Virus record (IMG/VR): IMGVR_UViG_3300023278_001490
Coordinates: 1 to 35,837 of that record
DNA: 35,837 nucleotides
Origin: a virus
Strand: one strand, 5' to 3'
The notes beneath the pieces are model-generated. The model was given only the letters and a program-made list of their open reading frames with translations. It did not search any database and was not told the origin of the DNA. Below, piece after piece: positions 30,843 through 35,837 of the stretch (position 1 is the stretch's first letter; each line of letters starts with the position of its first letter). Made by a program: the position numbers and the translations under genes.

Positions 30843-31729
30843 AGCTGTTGTTTTAGAAGTTAGCTATAATATAGCTGACTTGATTAATAAATATTCTAAT
30901 TGAGCAGAGTCCTAATCTATCTCTGTTTATAGGCAATAGTTTTACTAAAACTTTCTAATGCGAAAGACTATATTATCTCAATTGTTTAGCATTATTGCTA
31001 AATAGCCGTGGTTATAAGAATATATACCGACACTTGTTTCTCACCTCTTTTGGGTTATTGAAACTAGTATATACAATTTGCACTATAAAGACACCATAAC
31101 GAGCGTGCGTTGTGAGTTATGGTTCTACCTTTACTTTCCATCTAATAGAATACTTCTATTCTAAAAGAGTAAAGGATTAGTATTTACCTATAAGTATATT
31201 TATAGGATTATATGCATTGGTATAAAAGTAGCATATTAGACTTATTCACCACGAAGGGCTTATTTAGTAATCATTCCCAGAATATACTCCTGTTTTGGTT
31301 AAAGGTTGGAACTGTTGCGATAATACCACCACAGTATTAAAGGGTTACTACACTGTGCACAGTGGCAACCTATTAAAAATATCTAGTACTTAAGTTCAGG
31401 TCCGTTTAACTAGAATAAGACACGGAATGGACGTCATCCATTTTCTGTTTTACTATTACATAGCGTGGTGAGTCACGATCTCACTATAAGTTTATTTCAT
31501 GGTTTATAATTAATATTATTACCTAACTCACTGTTGAGGTTTGTAATAAATAAACTGTTTAATAGGCTCTTGATACCTATATAATGTTCCAATTTACAAC
31601 GCCAAGATATCAAACAACCAAGACTTTATACCATAGTCTCTAAAGAAATCCAGTTTATTGTGGTAGGTTCTGTTTTAAAAATGCTCAGTCTTTCCTGAGA
31701 GTCAACAGTACTGTGGCTGCTAGACAACA
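30843..31729. ncRNA. Large non-coding region with many stem-loops (candidate ornate RNA)
   Basis: About 890 nt with no supportable gene. Inverted repeats lie almost end to end: AATTGAG/CTCAATT (30898-30904 with 30977-30983) enclosing CAGAG/CTCTG and AGTTTT/AAAACT; TTTAGCA-TTAT-TGCTAAA (30985-31002); CCATAAC/GTTATGG (31094-31122); CCTTTACT/AGTAAAGG (31128-31175) with an inner TAGAAT/ATTCTA; CCTATAA/TTATAGG (31187-31206); the palindrome CACTGTGCACAGTG (31351-31364); and CTCAG/CTGAG (31683 onward). Several are closed junctions rather than single hairpins. This resembles the style of large phage RNAs such as GOLLD or ROOL, but I cannot match it to either. Strand is undecided; the minus strand is more likely because the genes around it are minus. 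Confidence 0.5.
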
Positions 31730-32221
31730 CTAGTGCAAGTTATTTGCAACTAGCTGCCTATTTAATTCTGTTACTGGAACTCTATTTATGTAATCTTCTT
31801 CTTGATTACCTTTAATAAAGTCACGTAATGTGATAGTATTCATAGATGAAAAGTATCTATGATATTCATTACCTACTATAGTATCTTTGAATTCCATATC
31901 TTGCGGTTCTACTTGATTAACCGTATGGTTTAACCAGATAGGTGATATGTAATTTATAAGACCATATATAGATGTAATACTATCTACTATTGTATCACTT
32001 TTAGTATGATATAATGCTAATCTTTCATCAAGACCATTATAAGTCATAAATGCTTCATATCTTATATCATAAGAGTGAATACCCTTGTTGAATATATTAT
32101 CCATTGGGTCTAAGTGTTTAAAACTAGTCTCCATATCTATAAGTTTTATGGGGTTAATAAAATACCTACACCAGTAATTAGCTGATGTAGGGTTACATTC
32201 CTTGAATGTTAGCTCAGCCAT
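31730..32221 (-). CDS. Hypothetical 163-aa protein
   Basis: Unrecognised. Soluble, mixed alpha/beta, rich in Tyr, His and Asn; first 15 residues contain two Cys. The ATG overlaps the right arm of the palindrome TTAGTTCT-A-AGAACTAA, so its translation or transcription could be controlled there. Encoded upstream of the large non-coding region. Confidence 0.55.
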   Translation of the reverse strand: MAELTFKECNPTSANYWCRYFINPIKLIDMETSFKHLDPMDNIFNKGIHSYDIRYEAFMTYNGLDERLALYHTKSDTIVDSITSIYGLINYISPIWLNHTVNQVEPQDMEFKDTIVGNEYHRYFSSMNTITLRDFIKGNQEEDYINRVPVTELNRQLVANNLH

Positions 32222-32238
32222 TAGTTCTAAGAACTAAT
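32221..32238. promoter_or_regulatory. Palindrome at the 163-aa gene start
   Basis: TTAGTTCT-A-AGAACTAA, perfect arms with 1-nt centre, overlapping the start codon. Could be an operator or an RNA hairpin that hides the start. Confidence 0.5.
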
Positions 32239-32271
32239 TAAACTGCAAATACTAATACCAAACCCAATGCT

Positions 32272-32349
32272 CTAAGCATTAGGATTGATAGACCAATCAA
32301 TAGGTGTAATCACTCCATTAATTGATACATATGTTTCTTCTGTTTTCAT
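32272..32349 (-). CDS. 25-aa candidate peptide
   Basis: ATG at 32349 behind the repeated box TTCTAAATTTCCAGCTATGAAA, which supports translation. Ends in an AATGCT-AGCATT hairpin that includes the stop. Polar, no family. Confidence 0.4.
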   Translation of the reverse strand: MKTEETYVSINGVITPIDWSINPNA

Positions 32350-32362
32350 AGCTGGAAATTTA

Positions 32363-32500
32363 GAAGGTTATACAATGGTAATATACTGTAATTAGCTATA
32401 ATATACCTATGATGGTAACTATAGCTAAAGTGGATATAGGGTTAATAGTAGTGTATAGGTGCTAGACCGTAAGGTCTGTAGACTATAATACCATTAGGTT
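32363..32500 (-). other. Structured leader region
   Basis: Non-coding. TTAGCTATA/TATAGCTAA, a 9-bp stem (near 32391-32427) with an inner TACC/GGTA stem, and an AGACC-GTAA-GGTCT hairpin (near 32463-32477). The TATAGCTAA arm recurs before the 30842 gene, so this may be a shared regulatory leader. Confidence 0.4.
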
Positions 32501-32509
32501 AACAAAGAT

Positions 32510-32535
32510 AAGAGAAGAGCCGTAGCCCTCCTCTT
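32510..32535 (-). terminator. 11-bp hairpin after the 94-aa gene
   Basis: AAGAGGAGGGC and GCTCTTCTCTT pair fully (two G-U) around TACG, 10 nt after the stop. No T run follows, but ATCTTTG does, so it may be a terminator, an RNA-processing site or part of a leader. Confidence 0.6.
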
Positions 32536-32545
32536 GTTACCTGCA

Positions 32546-32830
32546 CTACACAGGCACTATCTCGTACAGTTTCCCTTGGAACTTAGCGTCCTGGTCTGCA
32601 ACTGCCTCTCCAAATGCGTACTTGTGTGCAAGACTCTTACCAAGTGGGAATACCTTCTCCAATTGCTCAAGAGTTACGCCTCTCTTAAGAGATATGCTAC
32701 CAATTTGCTTGGTCTGTGACTGCATAGCGATTAATAAATCCTCTGCGTCCATTGCATTGTCTTGCATAGAAAGCATAACTCTATCCTCTCCTGCTGCGTT
32801 TGTGTACTGAATGTGTGCTCTAACTACCAT
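32546..32830 (-). CDS. Hypothetical 94-aa protein, first gene of the minus block
   Basis: Unrecognised. Soluble, with LSMQDNAMDAEDLLIAMQSQTKQIG (shown in part: NAMDAEDLLIAMQ), then a basic GVTLEQLEKVFPLGKSL and an acidic end. It is clearly richer in G+C than its neighbours and uses more C/G-ending codons, as if highly expressed or recently acquired. Starts with the ACAGCTATG box; transcribed from the divergent region through a long leader. Likely an early phage protein. Confidence 0.6.
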   Translation of the reverse strand: MVVRAHIQYTNAAGEDRVMLSMQDNAMDAEDLLIAMQSQTKQIGSISLKRGVTLEQLEKVFPLGKSLAHKYAFGEAVADQDAKFQGKLYEIVPV

Positions 32831-33320
32831 AGCTGTAAATTTAATTTGGCCCGTTTATCGCAAGGGGGACTTTCCCTGCTAAACCTTAGTGGGAGTTATT
32901 TATCAAGAAGGTCCACGTATTCAATATTTTTTTCCAAAAAAAATTTTAAAAAATTTATAAAAAAAGTCATAACACTAAAAGTGACAAATAGCTAATGTAT
33001 AGTAGTATTACTTTGCTATTTGTCCTATTTGTGTGTTAAGTGTTTAGAAAAGTCTAGGAGATAGTAGGCTCTTGCAAGTAGTTTGTTTCTCTCTCATCAA
33101 CAACTTGTTTATAATATAGAAACATAATGCATTAATATATAGGCTACTACAAGAGAAACGGAAACATAATAGATAAGCTATTAAGTGTAGGTACTTGGAA
33201 GATATAGTTGGATAGGCATTTAAAGTGGCCCTTCTTCTTTTTAAAACTACTACCCCTCAAAAGCGGGCTACTATCTTAGTAGGTTTGTGTTAGTTAGTAG
33301 TATAAAGTAATATACTTACG
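32831..33320 (-). other. Divergent intergenic region: long leader with stem-loops, candidate origin
   Basis: No gene seen. From the minus promoter at 33321 the leader to 32830 would be about 480 nt. Stems: GACAAATAGC/GCTATTTGTC, 10 bp perfect (32983-33024); GTTTCTCT/AGAGAAAC (33085-33092 with 33152-33159); CTACTA-TCT-TAGTAG (33268-33282). An A-rich block with TTTTAAAAAATTTA lies at 32927-32967. This AT-rich part and the change of transcription direction make it a plausible replication origin. Confidence 0.4.
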
Positions 33321-33351
33321 CAAAGTTACTAGAAATTTACCACATACACAA
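33321..33351 (-). promoter_or_regulatory. Bacteroidota-type promoter for the minus block (TTG-N20-TAACTTTG)
   Basis: Minus strand TTG, 20 nt, TAACTTTG. Points towards the 94-aa gene. Confidence 0.6.
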
Positions 33352-33372
33352 GGTTATCTCCACATTTATTTT

Positions 33373-33380
33373 TATCTTTG
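33373..33380 (+). promoter_or_regulatory. -7 element TATCTTTG for the plus block
   Basis: TATCTTTG followed by TAACATG; 5 nt later a short ORF begins. No clear TTG lies 19-21 nt upstream, so the -33 half is weak. Confidence 0.5.
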
Positions 33381-33384
33381 TAAC

Positions 33385-33420
33385 ATGAGTTTATTTAAGA
33401 GTATAAAAGGATGCAAGTAG
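33385..33420 (+). CDS. 11-codon leader peptide ORF
   Basis: Encodes MSLFKSIKGCK and its stop overlaps the start of the 90-aa gene by 10 nt. Mirrors the 15-codon ORF after the promoter at 19771. May be a coupling leader. Confidence 0.35.
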   Translation: MSLFKSIKGCK

Positions 33421-33683
33421 ATGGAGTAAGAATATATATAGGAGAAGGACTTTGTGATAACTTTACAGACGAAGAGTACAAAGACTTTATAGAAGTAGGA
33501 CACTGTGTGCTAGAAGAAGAAATGGGAATACCAGGAGGAGAAAGACTGGAACTTAAATACTATGATACTTTCACAGGAATAGGCTGCTATCATTTTAAAG
33601 AGCCTGTAGAAGAAAATGAATTGCTTATGTTTTTTGATGAAGATGAACTCATCCCACATAAAGAACCTTCTCCCTTAAAATAA
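33411..33683 (+). CDS. Hypothetical 90-aa acidic protein, first gene of the plus block
   Basis: Unrecognised. Acidic, with IYIGEGLCDNFTDEEYKDFIEVGHCVLEEE (in part: TDEEYKDFIEVGHC) and a FTGIGCYHFKEP strand. No signal peptide. First gene behind the plus-strand promoter at 33373. Confidence 0.6.
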   Translation: MQVDGVRIYIGEGLCDNFTDEEYKDFIEVGHCVLEEEMGIPGGERLELKYYDTFTGIGCYHFKEPVEENELLMFFDEDELIPHKEPSPLK

Positions 33684-33698
33684 ATATATTATTAATAT

Positions 33699-33729
33699 TT
33701 TGTTGTATACGGTTTTTTGTTTACATTTG
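33699..33729 (+). promoter_or_regulatory. Bacteroidota-type promoter (TTTG-N19-TACATTTG)
   Basis: TTTG, 19 nt, TACATTTG; a full consensus match 18 nt before the ATG of the HTH gene. A GTTTAC half-arm overlaps the -7 element. Confidence 0.75.
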
Positions 33730-33746
33730 TAACAAATCTTATTAGA

Positions 33747-34112
33747 ATGGAGAAGAAAGTGCCTATTAAGACTGATAGTAAAAAGTTCTATAGACAATAC
33801 TTAGAGTTGATGAATCCCTTTGTCAAGCTAAGAGGAAAAGAATTAGACGTACTAGCACAGTTATTATATTACAACAACAAATTAAAAAACATAGATGAAA
33901 AACACCGTTGGGTTGTTATCTTTGATTATGACAATAAACAAGCAATTAGAGAAGATCTAAACTTATCTGAAGCTAGTTTAAATAACAATTTATCAGCATT
34001 ACGAAAAAAGGGAATAGTTAAAAATAATAAAGTTATAAAAGGACTATTAATATATCCTGATAAAAAAAGTAAGTTAACCTTCAACTTTGTTATAGATGAA
34101 TCCAAGGCTTAA
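33747..34112 (+). CDS. Putative winged-helix DNA-binding regulator (121 aa)
   Basis: The ATG at 33747 is 17 nt after the -7 box; the longer frame from a TTG at 33717 would place the promoter in the coding region. Residues 25-100 form a winged-helix-like unit: VKLRGKELDVLAQLLYY, QAIREDLNLSEASLNNNLSALRKKGIVKNNKVI, then a strand LLIYPD. This is typical of phage regulators that bind DNA. It may switch late transcription, as it opens the plus run. Next gene overlaps by 17 nt. Confidence 0.6.
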   Translation: MEKKVPIKTDSKKFYRQYLELMNPFVKLRGKELDVLAQLLYYNNKLKNIDEKHRWVVIFDYDNKQAIREDLNLSEASLNNNLSALRKKGIVKNNKVIKGLLIYPDKKSKLTFNFVIDESKA

Positions 34113-34332
34113 AAAGATATATAAAGATATATCGGCTAAATATGATATACCTGTAAGTAAGGTAGAAGAGATAGTAAAACATCAATTCAAATTTGTTTCG
34201 GATGTAATGGCAGAAGGAGATAAGAATAAACCAGAAACATTTAAAACAATTCAACTAACTCATATAGGCAAGTTTGCATTAAGAGAGTATAAGTTAAAAG
34301 AATACAAAGAAAAAGCAAGTGGTAAGAAGTAA
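34096..34332 (+). CDS. HU/IHF-like DNA-binding protein (78 aa)
   Basis: 78 aa, near the usual length of HU family proteins. N-terminal helices (LKKIYKDISAKYDIPVSKVEEIVKHQF), then FKFVSDVMAEGD, and KTIQLTHIGKFALREYKL, where IxLTHIGKF parallels the HU/IHF IxLPGFGxF stretch. The DNA-inserting arm region is short. crAss-like phages often encode an IHF-like protein here. Family call is tentative. Confidence 0.5.
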   Translation: MNPRLKKIYKDISAKYDIPVSKVEEIVKHQFKFVSDVMAEGDKNKPETFKTIQLTHIGKFALREYKLKEYKEKASGKK

Positions 34333-34453
34333 GTGTAAGCAATGTGGTATAGGAATGCCTAATATAAGGAACTACTGTAGTAGAAGTTGTTTATTACTAG
34401 CTCAAAAGAAATGGAGAATGCAAGTAAAGAAATTAATCAAACAATTAAGATAA
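34319..34453 (+). CDS. Small zinc-finger protein (44 aa, GTG start)
   Basis: GTG at 34319 overlaps the end of the HU-like gene; TAA at 34451 directly precedes the next ATG. CKQCG and CSRSC make a C-x2-C...C-x3-C pair, a likely treble-clef/zinc finger, followed by a basic helix. Tight fit between neighbours supports coding. Probably binds nucleic acid. Confidence 0.55.
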   Translation: MVRSKCKQCGIGMPNIRNYCSRSCLLLAQKKWRMQVKKLIKQLR

Positions 34454-34774
34454 ATGGAGGAAGAAACAAGAATTAAGGAGCACCCTAGTGGAATAAAGTA
34501 TTATGAAATTAAATTAAATGCCACTGATGGGTCAGATAAAACAATGGTGATTAGATTATTTGAAAGTATGAAAAATGAAAGATTAAAATGGTCAGATGAC
34601 GAAGAAACATTTGATGAGTATAAGATTAGAAGAAAATATAGAAAACAATGGGAGAAAGAAAAAAAAGCTAACAAGTTAGTATGGAACTCAAGAAGCTGGG
34701 GAACAATGACTCCTGATAAAGCGTTACAAGTACAAAAATTAATGGAAGAACAAATACAAAAACAAAATGGATAA
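34454..34774 (+). CDS. Hypothetical 106-aa charged protein
   Basis: Unrecognised. First 35 residues beta-like (SGIKYYEIKLNATDGSDKTMVIRLF in parts: IKYYEIKL, KTMVIRLF), the rest a Lys/Glu-rich helix with YRKQWEKEKKANK. Starts right at the stop of the zinc-finger gene and overlaps the GroES-like gene. Confidence 0.55.
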   Translation: MEEETRIKEHPSGIKYYEIKLNATDGSDKTMVIRLFESMKNERLKWSDDEETFDEYKIRRKYRKQWEKEKKANKLVWNSRSWGTMTPDKALQVQKLMEEQIQKQNG

Positions 34775-35171
34775 AGAATTTAAAAAACTAGGAGCAGTAT
34801 TAACAAGAAGTAATATTGCTATTGAATGGAAAGAATATAAAGCACCATCTGGTCTTAAGTATGATGCTGAAATGTTAATGCAAAAAGAATCAGAGCTTAA
34901 TACTATTTGTAAAGTATTAGCTGTTGGAGAAGATGTATTAAACATTAAACCAGGGTCTTTTGCTTTAATGGGAGGAGTAGGAAGACTTGTAGTATTGGAT
35001 GGTGTTACTTATGGAATAGTTAAAGAGCATATGATTGATATGACTTTTAAAACATTGCCTAAATTAGGACTAGATGAAGGAGAGTCTCAAGGACTTATAA
35101 TGACCAATCTTACTGAAAAGCAAGTAAAAAAATTCAGTGAAAAAGCTGCATACAAAGGGCCAGGATTATGA
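34767..35171 (+). CDS. GroES-like fold protein (134 aa)
   Basis: The centre ICKVLAVGEDVLNIKPGSFALM, then a short loop, then LVVLDGVTYGIVKEHMID mirrors the co-chaperonin layout (KVLAVGxG..VKxGDxVLF...DGxxYxIVxExDI). T4 gp31 is a phage example. It might help fold the capsid protein with host GroEL. The N-terminal 45 residues are extra. A pattern match by eye; a structure search is needed. Confidence 0.45.
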   Translation: MDKEFKKLGAVLTRSNIAIEWKEYKAPSGLKYDAEMLMQKESELNTICKVLAVGEDVLNIKPGSFALMGGVGRLVVLDGVTYGIVKEHMIDMTFKTLPKLGLDEGESQGLIMTNLTEKQVKKFSEKAAYKGPGL

Positions 35172-35440
35172 TACTAGAAGTAGATGTGTTTAACAGCTTA
35201 GAAGAATTAGCTAATGATATAGCTGACGCTGCTAACAACCATAAAAATAATGTGTTCTCTAAAGATCTTCCTATGAAAGTAGAAGTTAAAAAAGATGAAT
35301 ACACTAAGATAGAAAAAGCACTTAAATCTAGAGCGTCTTATGATGGCTTAAGAAATGAAAGTGAGCTTATGTCTAATGTGTGGAATATGGGAGACATATA
35401 CGTAGCATTTTTATTAAAAAAAGAAGATGAAGCTATTTAA
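35168..35440 (+). CDS. Hypothetical 90-aa protein
   Basis: Unrecognised; acidic, mainly helical, with EELANDIADAANNHK. Overlaps the GroES-like gene by 4 nt (ATGA) and the next gene by 14 nt. Confidence 0.55.
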   Translation: MILEVDVFNSLEELANDIADAANNHKNNVFSKDLPMKVEVKKDEYTKIEKALKSRASYDGLRNESELMSNVWNMGDIYVAFLLKKEDEAI

Positions 35441-35837
35441 TATAGTAGAATGGGAGTTAAGAATAGATGAAGCAGCGTGGGGGTACGTCCCCTTTGCTGC
35501 CATTCTAAAAAGAGATAAAACAAAAGATAAAGTACAAGCACTAAGAGACATGCTTTTTATCTATCACTTTGCAGATCCACGGTCTGACTATCTTATACAT
35601 GATAATGAAGAAGAGAAGATATCGGAAATTAAAAAAGACATTGGACTAGCGGAGACCTGGAAAGTAGATGAAATAATTAAAGCTGGAGTAGCTTTATATA
35701 TTGAAAAATCAGCAACACCTATTACAGAACTATATACAGCTTCTGTAGATGCAGTATTAGCAGTAAAAGAATATCTTAAAGGAACAGACGCTTTATTAAA
35801 AGAAAGAACAGACACAGGAGCGCCTGTTACTAAAGTA
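35427..35837 (+). CDS. Unknown late protein, 3' end outside window
   Basis: Open from the ATG at 35427 to the end of the window (137 codons seen). Begins MKLFNIVEWELRIDEAAWGY, then DMLFIYHFADPRSDYL and helical, charged stretches. Overlap with the previous gene supports the start. No family recognised; its place suggests a structural or packaging role. Confidence 0.6.
   Translation, partial: MKLFNIVEWELRIDEAAWGYVPFAAILKRDKTKDKVQALRDMLFIYHFADPRSDYLIHDNEEEKISEIKKDIGLAETWKVDEIIKAGVALYIEKSATPITELYTASVDAVLAVKEYLKGTDALLKERTDTGAPVTKV

Noticed and set aside
31064-31141. 25-codon ORF on the minus strand (MESKGRTITHNARSLW...)
   Set aside because: Sequence looks somewhat protein-like, but it lies fully within predicted stems of the large non-coding region and has no start box; left as unproven.
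1-35837. Transposases, integrases or insertion sequences
   Set aside because: No transposase or recombinase motif and no terminal inverted repeats with target duplication were seen.

Overview
This window is part of an AT-rich double-stranded DNA phage genome that very probably infects a member of the Bacteroidota, and its gene content resembles the crAss-like phages (Crassvirales). The host clue is a set of Bacteroidota-type promoters (TTG, 19-20 nt, TAnnTTTG) and start regions without Shine-Dalgarno sites. The crAss-like clue is the combination of family A DNA polymerase, DnaG-type primase, short DnaB-type helicase, A18-like SF2 helicase, an SF1 helicase in a giant protein, a UDG-fold protein and a HU/IHF-like protein, with replication genes on one strand and late genes on the other. 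No capsid, portal or terminase gene is in the window, so the family assignment is inference.

Layout. Positions 1-6003 (+) hold the 3' end of a giant helicase-containing protein and a DEDDy exonuclease, each followed by a strong terminator. Positions 6036-32830 (-) form a long block. In its own reading direction, from high to low coordinates, it starts with an accessory region of small membrane, secreted and unknown proteins with much non-coding structured sequence (32830-27134). Next come a putative OB-fold or binding protein and DNA polymerase, a chain of overlapping micro-genes (24263-22369), an SF2 helicase, a DnaA-domain-IV protein, a loader-like protein, the replicative helicase, a RecA-like ATPase, an SSB-like protein, primase and a PD-(D/E)XK nuclease (21552-14744). 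After these lies a ubiquitin-like conjugation cassette (14723-9373), then a RecB/YqaJ-like nuclease, a muramidase and a UDG-fold protein. Positions 33411-35837 (+) are the start of the opposite (late) block, with HTH, HU/IHF-like and GroES-like proteins. The divergent intergenic region 32831-33410 separates the two blocks and carries promoters facing both ways.

The most striking content is the cassette at 9373-14723: a ubiquitin-like beta-grasp protein fused to a SAP-like domain, an E2-like protein, a JAMM peptidase with all five metal-site and catalytic residues, and a ThiF/E1-like adenylyltransferase. The E2, JAMM and E1 genes overlap or nearly touch and are followed by an unknown 330-aa partner. 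This is a complete phage-encoded ubiquitin-like modification pathway related to the PRTRC and other prokaryotic E1/E2/JAB/UBL systems. Its substrate is unknown.

The second notable feature is about 890 nt of non-coding DNA at 30843-31729, packed with perfect inverted repeats, plus smaller structured elements at 22985-23060, 30253-30354, 32363-32535 and 32983-33159. These suggest one or more structured phage RNAs. A repeated start box (CAGCTATG preceded by a TTCTAAAA or ACTAAAA tract) marks many of the accessory genes, and three GTAAAC-N6-GTTTAC palindromes lie upstream of the DNA polymerase gene and of the 22843 gene.
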